Origin: Thetidibacter halocola
GTDB lineage: Bacteria; Pseudomonadota; Alphaproteobacteria; Rhodobacterales; Rhodobacteraceae
Direction: 5' to 3'
DNA: 64,000 nucleotides
Assembly (NCBI RefSeq): GCF_018224955.1
Contig: NZ_JAGTUU010000001.1
Location: 558,001-622,000 of the forward strand
Positions within the stretch are counted from its first letter, which is position 1. Each line of letters begins with the position of its first letter. Below are positions 26,342-34,495 of the stretch, piece after piece. The notes under the pieces were generated by a model. That model saw nothing but the letters and a program-made list of their open reading frames with translations, searched no databases and had not been told where the DNA came from. A program made the position numbers and the translations under genes.

Positions 26342-26660
26342 CGATGTTCCCCATGCCTGGTCGTCTGAAGATGGCACTTCATATCCCAGCCCCCCGCGGG
26401 CCCTTGGCGCTTTTGCGGCGGTTTGCGTGAAAAAGCGACACGGGTCCTGGCGTGCCCCAGCGCTGCACCGCAGCAACGAAAACGCGTGACATGCCACATT
26501 CCGCAATCCTAATATCTGAAAACAGGAATACGGAAACGGAACAGGCGGCGCGCCCACGACACGGGCAGAAATCCAGCGACAACAAGGCCAAGGCGCCACG
26601 CGCGCCGGAGAATCGAGCCAGGGAAACGGCGCGCATTCTCCATCAAGGGAGGGATAATAC
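26342..26660. other. 319-base divergent region between mttB homologue and fadL
   Basis: No gene is seen here. It must hold the promoters of both divergent genes. The middle (26500-26545) is the most AT-rich part and carries a loose inverted repeat, ATTCC/GGAAT. The right-hand end forms the fadL leader with alternative pairing elements described separately. Confidence 0.6.
26600..26653 (+). promoter_or_regulatory. Alternative pairing elements in the fadL leader
   Basis: Four elements occur in the order A (GCGCGCC, 26600-26606), B (GGAGAAT, 26607-26613), A' (GGCGCGC, 26628-26634), B' (ATTCTCC, 26635-26641). A pairs perfectly with A' and B with B', but the zero-length joints make simultaneous pairing difficult, so they look mutually exclusive. 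B' can also pair weakly with the ribosome-binding site GGGAGGG at 26647-26653. This could switch translation of fadL; it is a reading of the sequence, not a known riboswitch class. Confidence 0.35.
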
Positions 26661-27920
26661 ATGATCGGAACAGTCGCGCGCAGGCTTGCCGCCGGCGCCC
26701 TGGCCACGGCTTGCCTTGCGGCAGGCCCGGCACTGGCCACGAACGGCTATATCGCCAACGGCTATGGCGGCGCGTCAAAGGGCATGGCGGGCGCCGGGGT
26801 CGCGGTGCCGTCGGGCGTACTCGGCCTCGCGCAGAACCCCGCGATGGGGCACATGGTTGGCAACGAGGCGGGGCTCTGCCTGACCAGCTTCCTGCCCGAC
26901 CGCTCGGTTACCGTCAGCCCGGGCGGCCCGCTGACGCCAGGCACACACGAAAGCAACAACGAGTTCTTTCTGATCCCCTGCGGCGGCGCCAACTGGGTGC
27001 TGAGCGACCGCCTGTCCTTCGGCGCCTTCCTGTTCGGCAACGGGGGCATGAACACCGAATACGACACGAACTTCTTCTCGGGCCTGGGCGCGGGGTCGTC
27101 GCCGCTGGGTGTGAACCTGGAACAGGCCTTTATCGGCTTGAACCTCAGCATCAAGGCGACCGAGCGGCTGTCCTTCGGCATCGCGCCCATCATTGCGATC
27201 CAGCGTTTCAGTGCCACCGGGCTCGAGGCCTTTGCCGGCATGTCCATCGCCCCGGGCAACGTCACGAATCGTGGTGAGGACTGGTCGACCGGGGTCGGCG
27301 TGAATCTGGGCGTGCTGTGGCAGCCGACATCCGAACTGACCTTCGGCGCGTCCTACCGCTCGCGCATCGACATGGAGGCCTTCGACAAGTATTCGGGTCT
27401 CTTCGCGGAGGGCGGCGATTTCGACATACCCGCCGTCGCCACGCTAGGCGTCGCCTATACCCCGGCCAGCATCCAGAAACTGACCCTGACCGCCGAATGG
27501 CAGCGCATCTTCTATGGCGACATCCGTTCGCTGGCCAATCCGAACGCCCCGCCGAATGGCCCCCTGGGCGCGCCAAACGGAGTCGGATTCGGCTGGAAGG
27601 ACATGGACGTGTTCCGTGTCGCCGCGATTTATCGCCACGACGACCGCTGGACGTTCCGCGGCGGCGTCAGCCACGCCTCGGCCTTCATCGACGACGACTC
27701 GGCGGTGATGAACACGCTCGCCCCGGCCACCCCGCAATGGCACGCCTCGCTGGGCGCGTCGTACCGGATCAACGACCGCTGGGGCGTCACCGGGTCTTGG
27801 ACCCATGCCTTCGACAACAGCGTCACAGGCAGCAACCCGGCCCTGACCGGAGTCGCGCAGCCGGTCAAGATCCGCATGTCGCAGAACGAGTTCGCGCTGG
27901 GTCTCACCTATCGCTGGTAA
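26661..27920 (+). CDS. OmpP1/FadL-family outer-membrane transporter
   Basis: Outer-membrane beta-barrel of the FadL family, which passes hydrophobic compounds across the outer membrane. The 419-residue precursor has a signal peptide ending near GPALA and the FadL N-terminus TNGYIANGYGGASKGMAGAGVAVP, with the conserved NPA motif in LAQNPAMG. Alternating beta strands follow to a C-terminal aromatic residue (LTYRW). The strong AAGGGAGGG site fixes ATG at 26661. It is divergent from the mttB homologue, so the pair may share regulation; the substrate is unknown. Confidence 0.9.
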   Translation: MIGTVARRLAAGALATACLAAGPALATNGYIANGYGGASKGMAGAGVAVPSGVLGLAQNPAMGHMVGNEAGLCLTSFLPDRSVTVSPGGPLTPGTHESNNEFFLIPCGGANWVLSDRLSFGAFLFGNGGMNTEYDTNFFSGLGAGSSPLGVNLEQAFIGLNLSIKATERLSFGIAPIIAIQRFSATGLEAFAGMSIAPGNVTNRGEDWSTGVGVNLGVLWQPTSELTFGASYRSRIDMEAFDKYSGLFAEGGDFDIPAVATLGVAYTPASIQKLTLTAEWQRIFYGDIRSLANPNAPPNGPLGAPNGVGFGWKDMDVFRVAAIYRHDDRWTFRGGVSHASAFIDDDSAVMNTLAPATPQWHASLGASYRINDRWGVTGSWTHAFDNSVTGSNPALTGVAQPVKIRMSQNEFALGLTYRW

Positions 27921-27926
27921 GACCGC

Positions 27927-27962
27927 GTCCGGGCGCCCTGATTGAGGTCAAGGCGCCCGGAC
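27927..27962 (+). other. Strong stem-loop after fadL
   Basis: GTCCGGGCGCC (27927-27937) and its perfect complement (27952-27962) form an 11-bp stem with a 14-base loop right after the fadL stop. No T-run follows, so it is either a 3'-end stabiliser or a terminator of reduced strength. Confidence 0.6.
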
Positions 27963-28007
27963 CGCCACCCCGCCAGACTGTTTTCCCATCGCATCGGAGG
28001 GCACGGC

Positions 28008-28178
28008 ATGGACTGGCTCAGAAAGAAGAAACCGTTGATGGGCCTCGTCGGCGGGCTGGGCGTGGTCGCGGCGATGGGCGGATTCATCGGCGGCTGGTAT
28101 CCCGTGGGCACCACCATCGTGTTGACTTTCGCCATCTGGATCATCGGCGCCCTGCTGGTGAACCTGCTGGCGGACTGA
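28008..28178 (+). CDS. Small membrane protein, 56 residues, unknown
   Basis: Starts with MDWLRKKK, a positively charged end, followed by two hydrophobic segments (GLVGGLGVVAAMGGFIGG and TIVLTFAIWIIGALLVNLL) joined by WYPVG. A clear GGAGG site lies 8 bases upstream of ATG 28008. Positive-inside reasoning puts the N-terminus in the cytoplasm. It lies between fadL and guaA on the same strand; I recognise no family. Confidence 0.7.
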   Translation: MDWLRKKKPLMGLVGGLGVVAAMGGFIGGWYPVGTTIVLTFAIWIIGALLVNLLAD

Positions 28179-28229
28179 GCCCCGCACGGCGGATATTGCA
28201 CTTTTCCCGGCCCCTGCCTATCAGGGCGC

Positions 28230-29783
28230 ATGACCCAGCATGACACCCTGCTCATCATCGATTTCGGCTCTCAGGTGACGCAGCTGATCGCGCGCCGCCT
28301 GCGCGAACTGAACGTCTACTGCGAAATCCGCCCCTACCAGGCCGTGACGATGGACATGGTCCGCCAGTTGGCGCCGCGCGCGGTGATCTTTTCCGGCGGC
28401 CCTGACAGCGTCACCCGCGAGGGCAGCCCGCGCGCGCCGCAGGAAATCTTCGACTATGGCGTGCCGATCCTCGGCATCTGCTATGGCCAGCAGGTGATGA
28501 TGACCCAGCTGGGCGGTCGCGTGGTCTCGGGCGAAGGCACGGCGGAATTCGGTCGTGCCTATGTGCAGCCAAAGACACCCCTGCCGCTGCTCGACGGCTG
28601 GTTCGAGGACGGGCGCGAGCAGGTCTGGATGAGCCACGGCGACCACGTGGCCGAGATCGCCCCGGGCTTTGAGGTCTACGGCACCTCGCCCGGCGCGCCC
28701 TTTGCCATCACCGCCGACGTCTCGCGCCACTTCTACGCGGTGCAGTTCCACCCAGAGGTGCATCACACGCCAAAGGGCGCGAAACTCTACGAGAATTTCG
28801 TGCGCCTCGCAGGCTTCAAGGGCGACTGGACGATGGGCGCCTACCGCGAAGAGGCCGTGGCCCGAATCCGCGAGCAGGTGGGCGACGCAAAGGTGATCTG
28901 CGCGTTGTCCGGCGGGGTCGACTCATCCGTCGCCGCGGCCCTGATCCACGAGGCGGTGGGCGATCAACTGACCTGTGTCTTCGTCGATCATGGCCTCTTG
29001 CGCCTGAACGAGGCCGACGAGGTCGTGGCCATGTTCCGCGACCACATGAACCTTCACGTGATCCACGCCCAGGAGCAGGAGCTGTTCCTCGGCGCGCTCG
29101 AAGGCGTCAGCGACCCCGAGACCAAGCGCAAGACCATCGGCCGCCTGTTCATCGACGTGTTCCAGAAATACGCCGACCAGATCGACGGCGCGCGCTTCCT
29201 CGCGCAGGGCACGCTCTACCCGGACGTGATCGAATCCGTCAGTTTCTCGGGCGGGCCGTCGGTCACGATCAAGTCGCATCACAACGTCGGCGGCCTGCCT
29301 GAAAAGATGGGCCTGAAACTGGTCGAGCCGCTGCGCGAACTGTTCAAGGACGAGGTCCGCGCGCTGGGCCGCGAACTGGGCCTGCCGGCGCATTTCATCG
29401 GCCGGCATCCCTTCCCTGGCCCGGGCCTTGCCATCCGCTGCCCCGGCGAGATCACCCGCGACAAGCTCGAAATCCTGCGCAAGGCCGACGCGATCTATAT
29501 CGACCAGATCCGCAAGCACGGCCTTTACGACGAGATCTGGCAGGCCTTTGCCGCGATCCTGCCGATGCGAACCGTGGGCGTCATGGGCGACGGTCGAACC
29601 TATGACTACGCGCTCGCCCTGCGCGCGGTGACCAGCGTCGATGGCATGACCGCGGATTACTACCCGTTCAGCCACGACTTCCTGGGCGAAACCGCAACCC
29701 GCATCATCAACGAGGTCAAGGGCGTGAACCGCGTGTTCTACGACTGCACCTCCAAGCCGCCGGGCACCATCGAACTGGAATGA
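28230..29783 (+). CDS. guaA: GMP synthase (glutamine-hydrolysing)
   Basis: Converts XMP to GMP using ATP and glutamine. The 517 residues comprise an N-terminal class I amidotransferase domain (nucleophile Cys in LGICYGQQ, His-Glu in FHPEVHHT), an ATP-pyrophosphatase domain with P-loop LSGGVDSSV near 229-237, and the GMP_synt_C dimerisation domain ([17 protein letters not shown], ending [13 protein letters not shown]). Full length. Its stop overlaps the next gene as ATGA. Confidence 0.98.
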   Translation: MTQHDTLLIIDFGSQVTQLIARRLRELNVYCEIRPYQAVTMDMVRQLAPRAVIFSGGPDSVTREGSPRAPQEIFDYGVPILGICYGQQVMMTQLGGRVVSGEGTAEFGRAYVQPKTPLPLLDGWFEDGREQVWMSHGDHVAEIAPGFEVYGTSPGAPFAITADVSRHFYAVQFHPEVHHTPKGAKLYENFVRLAGFKGDWTMGAYREEAVARIREQVGDAKVICALSGGVDSSVAAALIHEAVGDQLTCVFVDHGLLRLNEADEVVAMFRDHMNLHVIHAQEQELFLGALEGVSDPETKRKTIGRLFIDVFQKYADQIDGARFLAQGTLYPDVIESVSFSGGPSVTIKSHHNVGGLPEKMGLKLVEPLRELFKDEVRALGRELGLPAHFIGRHPFPGPGLAIRCPGEITRDKLEILRKADAIYIDQIRKHGLYDEIWQAFAAILPMRTVGVMGDGRTYDYALALRAVTSVDGMTADYYPFSHDFLGETATRIINEVKGVNRVFYDCTSKPPGTIELE

Positions 29784-30409
29784 GGTGGCTGGCCGTCTTC
29801 GCGCTCGGCTATGCCGGTCTGTGCGGGACGCTGACCGGCCTGTCGACCGCGCTGGTCCCGGCCTGCCTTCGGGTCACCGAGCCGGCGGATGTCGCCATCG
29901 TTCTGGGTGCCGCGCTCAAGGGCGACCTGCCGACGGGCGAGACGCTGGCGCGGATCGATGCCGCCATTGACCTGCACGACCGCGGCCTCGTGTCTCGCCT
30001 CCACGCCACCGGCAGCCGCCCCGACGGGTCCATCCCCAGCGCTGGCGGCCTGATGCGGGCCTACGCGATTCTCAACGGCGTGCCCGAGGGCGCCGTCACC
30101 GCCGAGAACGCCTCGCGCTCGACCCTCGAGAACGCGCTGTTCTCGCGCCCGGCCCTGCCACCGGGCGAGACGCGGATCGTCGTCACCAATGGCTATCACG
30201 GGCTGCGCAGCATGCTGTCCTTCGCCTGGGCAGGCCGGCCGGCATCCGCCTGCGCCTCGCAGCCGATCGCCCGGAGCCTGACCGAACGGTTGCGCGACCC
30301 GCTGCGGGAAACCGCGGCCTGGGCCTACAACCTGCCCCGCGCCGCGCTCTGGAGCCTCGCCTGGCTGGGCGGCGTCGAACAACGCCTCGGCGCGCGGTTT
30401 CTCCAGTGA
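29780..30409 (+). CDS. YdcF-family (DUF218) protein
   Basis: The 209-residue protein starts with a hydrophobic segment ([16 protein letters not shown]...), then shows the DUF218 pattern: [33 protein letters not shown] (conserved Glu-Asn-x-Ser-x-Thr) and [12 protein letters not shown]. Members are membrane-anchored with the domain likely in the periplasm; some act on envelope or vancomycin-related traits (SanA, ElyC), but no reaction is assured. It is translationally coupled to guaA, an unusual partner. Confidence 0.85.
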   Translation: MRWLAVFALGYAGLCGTLTGLSTALVPACLRVTEPADVAIVLGAALKGDLPTGETLARIDAAIDLHDRGLVSRLHATGSRPDGSIPSAGGLMRAYAILNGVPEGAVTAENASRSTLENALFSRPALPPGETRIVVTNGYHGLRSMLSFAWAGRPASACASQPIARSLTERLRDPLRETAAWAYNLPRAALWSLAWLGGVEQRLGARFLQ

Positions 30410-30569
30410 AGCGGGCCCGCCTCGCGACGCGCGGACATGGGACGGCGGGCGGGGCGATGTGAGCAAAGCGAACGAGCGCCGGTCCCGTCCCTCATAACCA
30501 TCATGCAGATTATGAATTTGCGTCCTGTTCCGTCGCATGCGAGACGCGTGGAAACAGAAAGGCTGACCC

Positions 30570-31586
30570 ATGTCCGATGCATTGACCCGCGCCCTCGCCA
30601 CCCGCGACTGGCTGCTCGCCGACGGGGCGACCGGCACCAACCTCTTCAACATGGGGCTGATGTCGGGCGATGCGCCGGAATTCTGGAACGAAACCGAACC
30701 GGACAAGATCCGCAGCCTGTACCGCGGCGCGGTTGAGGCGGGCTCTGATCTGTTCCTCACCAACTCCTTCGGCGCCAACGCCTCGCGGCTGAAACTGCAC
30801 GACGCGGGCCACCGCGCCTATGCGCTGTCGAAGCTTGCAGCCGAACTGGGCCGCGAGATCGCCGACGCCTCTGGCCGCGAGGTCATCGTCGCGGGGTCGG
30901 TCGGCCCGACGGGCGAGATCATGGGCGCCGCCGGAACCCTCGGCCACGAGCGCGCCGTCGAGATGTTCGAGGAAACCGCGAAGGGCCTGATGGATGGCGG
31001 CGCCGACGTGCTCTGGGTCGAGACGATCTCCTCGCCCGAGGAATACCGCGCAGCGGCCGAGGCCTTCGGCAACATCGACGCGCCCTGGTGCGGCACCATG
31101 AGCTTCGACACGGCGGGCCGCACGATGATGGGCGTCACCTCCTCCGACATGGTGCAGATGGTCGAAAGCCTGCCGAACCCGCCCATTGCCTTCGGCGCGA
31201 ATTGCGGCGTCGGTGCCTCGGACCTGCTGCGCACCGTTCTGGGCTTTGCCGCCCAGGGCACGGACCGCCCGATCATCGCCAAGGGCAATGCGGGCATCCC
31301 GAAATATGTCGATGGCCACATCCACTATGACGGCACGCCCGACCTGATGGCAGAATACGCGGTGCTGGCGCGCGATTGCGGCGCGCGGATCATCGGCGGC
31401 TGCTGCGGCACCATGCCGGTGCATCTCAAGGCGATGCGCGCCGCGCTGGAAACGAGGCCCAAGGGCCCGCGCCCGACACTCGACCAGATCACCGCGGCGC
31501 TTGGCGGCTTCTCCTCGGCCAGCGATGGCACCGGCGCGGATGCCGGCGAAGGCCGCGAACGGCGCAGCCGGCGCCGACGCGCCTGA
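30570..31586 (+). CDS. bmt: Homocysteine S-methyltransferase family protein (Bmt-type)
   Basis: Cobalamin-linked or betaine-type zinc methyltransferase making methionine. The 338 residues contain the homocysteine-binding barrel with zinc ligands Cys212 (GANCGVG) and Cys278-Cys279 (GGCCGT), plus DGATGTNLF at the start and TNSFGAN. It lacks the large extra domains of MetH. In alphaproteobacteria such proteins, called Bmt, are tied to betaine degradation; with the MttB-like and corrinoid proteins nearby, it may be the acceptor side taking methyl groups to homocysteine. The C-terminus ends in a basic RRSRRRRA tail. Confidence 0.88.
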   Translation: MSDALTRALATRDWLLADGATGTNLFNMGLMSGDAPEFWNETEPDKIRSLYRGAVEAGSDLFLTNSFGANASRLKLHDAGHRAYALSKLAAELGREIADASGREVIVAGSVGPTGEIMGAAGTLGHERAVEMFEETAKGLMDGGADVLWVETISSPEEYRAAAEAFGNIDAPWCGTMSFDTAGRTMMGVTSSDMVQMVESLPNPPIAFGANCGVGASDLLRTVLGFAAQGTDRPIIAKGNAGIPKYVDGHIHYDGTPDLMAEYAVLARDCGARIIGGCCGTMPVHLKAMRAALETRPKGPRPTLDQITAALGGFSSASDGTGADAGEGRERRSRRRRA

Positions 31587-31595
31587 GGCCCGATG

Positions 31596-32681
31596 TCAGA
31601 ACAGGCTCAACTGGTCGCCCAGCCGCGGCGGCGGGCGGAACAGGTCGCAGCGCAGCGCGGGCTGGTCACAGTCGAGTCCCAGCGCCCGGGCCGCCCGGTC
31701 GAACCGTTGTGCGACCAGCGCGGCATAGGGCCCCTCGCCCCGCATCCGGACATGCCAGCGCGGGGAATAGTCCTGCCCGCCATGCATCGCGCGCAGATGG
31801 CCCATGACGCGGGCCTTGGCGTTCGGGCGATGCTCCTCCAGCCAGTCCTGCCACAGGGTCGAGACCTCCAGCGGCAGGCGCAGCATGATCCAGCTGGCCG
31901 CCACCGCGCCGGCCTCGGCCCCCGCCTCGAGGATCGGCTCGAGCTCGTGATCGGTCAGGCCGGGGATCATCGGCGAGGCCATGACGCGCACCGGGATGCC
32001 CGCTGCGGCGAGGCGGCGGATCGTCTTCAGGCGCCGCGCTGGCCGGGGTGCGCGCGGCTCCATCCGGCGCGACAGGTCGTCGTCCAGCGTGGTGACCGAG
32101 ATCCCCACCCGCGCCAGGCCCCGCGCCGCCATGTCGGACAGGATATCGATGTCGCGTTCGATCAGCGTGCCCTTGGTGACGATACCGACGGGATGGCCGA
32201 AATCGCGCAGCACCGACAGGCAGGCGCGGGTGATTCCCCGGTCGCGTTCGACCGGCTGATACGGGTCGGTGCCCGTGCCGATGGCCAGCGGCGCAACGCG
32301 GTATCCAGGGCGTCGCAACTCGCGCGCCAGGACCTGCGGCGCCTCGGGCCTTGCCACCAGCTGCGTCTCGAAATCGAGGCCGGGCGACAGGCCCAGATAC
32401 GCATGCGTGGGCCGGGCGAAACAGTAGATGCAGCCATGCTCGCAGCCGCGATAGGGATTCAGCGTCCGGTCGAAGGGAATGTCGGGCGAGCGCACGTAAT
32501 TGATGACGCTGCGCGGGCGTTCCTCGGTCACGGTGGTGCGCAGCGGCGGCAGGTCCTCGGGGATGTCCCAGCCATCGGCCTCATCGGCACGGGTCAGCCG
32601 CCCATACCGGCCGCCGTCGCGGCTGGCGGCGCCGCGGCCGCGGCGCAGGTCGGCGGGAACGGGTCTGTCGCTGGATCGCAT
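31596..32681 (-). CDS. PA0069-family radical SAM protein, SOS-controlled
   Basis: Radical SAM protein of the PA0069 family, related to spore photoproduct lyase-like proteins. The cluster motif is Cys80-x3-Cys84-x2-Cys87 (CEHGCIYC) followed by FARPTH; further blocks are GTGTDPYQPVE, VTKGTLIERDIDIL and ASPMIPGLTDHELE. No enzymatic reaction has been settled to my knowledge. A perfect LexA box lies 13-27 bases upstream of its start, which points to DNA-damage induction and favours a repair role. It converges on bmt with 9 bases between the stops. Length 361 residues is usual for the family. Confidence 0.9.
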   Translation of the reverse strand: MRSSDRPVPADLRRGRGAASRDGGRYGRLTRADEADGWDIPEDLPPLRTTVTEERPRSVINYVRSPDIPFDRTLNPYRGCEHGCIYCFARPTHAYLGLSPGLDFETQLVARPEAPQVLARELRRPGYRVAPLAIGTGTDPYQPVERDRGITRACLSVLRDFGHPVGIVTKGTLIERDIDILSDMAARGLARVGISVTTLDDDLSRRMEPRAPRPARRLKTIRRLAAAGIPVRVMASPMIPGLTDHELEPILEAGAEAGAVAASWIMLRLPLEVSTLWQDWLEEHRPNAKARVMGHLRAMHGGQDYSPRWHVRMRGEGPYAALVAQRFDRAARALGLDCDQPALRCDLFRPPPRLGDQLSLF

Positions 32682-32693
32682 ATGGGCAGACTA

Positions 32694-32708
32694 GAACGTA
32701 ACAGGAAC
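32694..32708. promoter_or_regulatory. LexA (SOS) box upstream of the radical SAM gene
   Basis: GAAC-GTAACAG-GAAC is an exact match to the alphaproteobacterial LexA box (GTTC-N7-GTTC on the other strand). It lies 13 bases from the start of the minus-strand PA0069-family gene and 152 bases from the divergent corrinoid protein gene. Confidence 0.75.
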
Positions 32709-32859
32709 ATTGGAAAGGCACCACCGCCCGCCCCCGGCAAGGTCGGAACCCGCGCGCGCCATGTCGCAATCGGCCAAGTCCGCAACGCACAAAGGCCGCA
32801 TTAGGATTCTCAACCACAGGCGCGGTCCGGCGCCCCCGGGCCATGCAAAGGAAACGCAC

Positions 32860-33561
32860 ATGTCCGACGAAGACGATATCATCCTCTCCGAACTCGACGA
32901 CGAGGAACTTGTTCTCCAGATGATGGACGACCTCTACGACGGTCTCAAGCCGGAGATCGAAGAGAGCGTCCGCATCCTGCTGGACCGCGGATGGGAGCCC
33001 TACCGCGTGCTTACCGAACCGCTGGTCGGCGGCATGACCATCGTCGGCAAGGATTTCCGCGACGGGATCCTGTTCGTCCCCGAGGTGCTGCTGGCCGCCA
33101 ACGCGATGAAGGCCGGCATGGCGATCCTCAAGCCGCTGCTTGTGGAAACCGGCGCACCGCGCATGGGTTCGATGGTGATCGGCACCGTAAAGGGCGACAT
33201 CCACGACATCGGCAAGAACCTGGTGTCGATGATGATGGAGGGTGCGGGCTTCGAGGTGATCGATCTCGGCATCAACAACGCGGTCGAGAACTACCTGAAC
33301 GCGATGGAACAGCACAAGCCCGACATCCTCGGCATGTCGGCGCTGCTGACCACCACCATGCCCTACATGAAGGTGGTGATCGACACGATGATCGCGCAGG
33401 GCATTCGCGACGATTACATCGTGCTGGTCGGCGGCGCACCGCTGAACGAGGAGTTCGGCCGCGCGATCGGGGCCGACGCCTATTGCCGCGACGCGGCCGT
33501 TGCGGTCGAGACGGCCAAGCAGTTCATCGCGCGCAAGCACAACCAGATGGCCGCCGGCTGA
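32860..33561 (+). CDS. Corrinoid-binding methyl carrier protein (MtgC/MttC type)
   Basis: Methyl-shuttling corrinoid protein. The 233 residues have an N-terminal four-helix cap (residues about 15-100) and a Rossmann B12 domain with Asp113-x-His115-x-x-Gly118 (GDIHDIGKN, His115 being the lower cobalt ligand), SALLTTT and VGGAPLNEEF. The N-terminus is acidic. AAAGGAAAC precedes ATG at 32860. It should take a methyl group from the MttB-type enzyme and pass it to homocysteine or tetrahydrofolate. A terminator follows, so it is made from its own promoter. Confidence 0.94.
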   Translation: MSDEDDIILSELDDEELVLQMMDDLYDGLKPEIEESVRILLDRGWEPYRVLTEPLVGGMTIVGKDFRDGILFVPEVLLAANAMKAGMAILKPLLVETGAPRMGSMVIGTVKGDIHDIGKNLVSMMMEGAGFEVIDLGINNAVENYLNAMEQHKPDILGMSALLTTTMPYMKVVIDTMIAQGIRDDYIVLVGGAPLNEEFGRAIGADAYCRDAAVAVETAKQFIARKHNQMAAG

Positions 33562-33590
33562 GCGGAAGATGCATCGTCGCCATCACAAGG

Positions 33591-33622
33591 CCCCCATTCC
33601 GCGCGGATGGGGGTTTTTCTTT
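33591..33622 (+). terminator. Intrinsic terminator after the corrinoid protein gene
   Basis: CCCCCAT (33591-33597) pairs with ATGGGGG (33607-33613), with a 9-base loop, followed directly by TTTTTCTTT. It is the clearest intrinsic terminator in the window. Confidence 0.9.
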
Positions 33623-33662
33623 ACCCGAATCTGTCCCATATTGATCGGGAAAGGAGAAAGGT

Positions 33663-33839
33663 ATGCCTGTCACATCCTTCGCGCTCATGCTGTTTTCCGT
33701 CATCGCCGCCGCGGCCCTGACGGTCTGGGCTTTCAGCGCGTGGGGGGCTGGGACGATGCTGCCGATCCTGCTGGCGCTTGCGCTGTTTGCCCGATGGGCG
33801 CTGGCGCATGTTCCGCATGACGACAACAGCCGCACCTGA
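33663..33839 (+). CDS. Small membrane protein, 58 residues, upstream of DUF1638
   Basis: ATG at 33663 is preceded by a strong AGGAG and opens 58 codons. The product has two hydrophobic segments (FALMLFSVIAAAALTVWAF and MLPILLALALFARWALA) and ends HVPHDDNSRT. The gene overlaps the start of the DUF1638 gene by 23 bases in another frame, so translation of the two is probably coupled. It lies just after the terminator of the corrinoid gene. No family recognised; a membrane partner for the DUF1638 protein is one idea. Confidence 0.75.
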   Translation: MPVTSFALMLFSVIAAAALTVWAFSAWGAGTMLPILLALALFARWALAHVPHDDNSRT

Positions 33840-34473
33840 CGACGCGACCCTCACGCGCGACGGCCTGGCGCCCTCGGGCGAAGGCCGGGTTCTGGTGATC
33901 GCCTGCGGGGCTCTGGCGCGCGAGATTCTCGATATCCGCGACGCGAATGGCTGGGCCCATCTCGACCTCGCCTGCCTTCCCGCCATCCTTCACAACCATC
34001 CCGAACGGATCACCGGCGCAGTGCGCGAGGCGGTGGCGAAGCATCGTGCGGAGTACGCGACCATCGCCGTCGCCTATGCCGATTGCGGCACCGGCGGGCA
34101 GTTGCAGGCCGCCTGCGCCGAGCTGGGGGTCGAGATGATCGCCGGCCCCCATTGCTATGCCTTCTTCGACGGGGTCGAGCGGTTCGCCGCACGGGACGAG
34201 ATCACCGCCTTCTACCTGACCGATTTCCTGGTTCGCCAGTTCGACGCCTTCGTCTGGCGGCCGCTGGGCCTCGACCGGCATCCGGAGTTGCGGGACATGT
34301 ATTTCGCCCATTACGAGACGCTGGTCTACCTGGCCCAGACCGACGATCCCGATCTGACCGACAAGGCCCGCGCGCAGGCAGAGCGTCTGGGCCTCGCGTT
34401 CGAGCGGCGGCTGACCGGCTACGGTGACCTGCGCGACGCGCTGGCAGGCTGGGCCGGACCGGGCGGGACATAG
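33817..34473 (+). CDS. DUF1638 protein, corrinoid-associated
   Basis: Unknown function; DUF1638 genes recur beside corrinoid methyltransferase genes in bacteria and archaea. The 218 residues have conserved cysteines in VLVIACGALA, AYADCGTGG and GPHCYAFFDG, suggesting a metal or corrinoid site. Start ATG at 33817 (MTTTAAPDD) is favoured; ATG at 33808 in the same frame is possible. There is no strong ribosome-binding site, in keeping with coupling to the 58-residue membrane protein gene that overlaps it. It ends the corrinoid set; the next gene is convergent. Confidence 0.85.
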   Translation: MTTTAAPDDATLTRDGLAPSGEGRVLVIACGALAREILDIRDANGWAHLDLACLPAILHNHPERITGAVREAVAKHRAEYATIAVAYADCGTGGQLQAACAELGVEMIAGPHCYAFFDGVERFAARDEITAFYLTDFLVRQFDAFVWRPLGLDRHPELRDMYFAHYETLVYLAQTDDPDLTDKARAQAERLGLAFERRLTGYGDLRDALAGWAGPGGT

Positions 34474-34495
34474 CTCGCACCCTGCGGCGTGGAGC

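Noticed and set aside
30410-30569. SAM or SAH riboswitch upstream of bmt
   Set aside because: None of the conserved core sequences of the known classes was recognised; kept only as a low-interest structural note.
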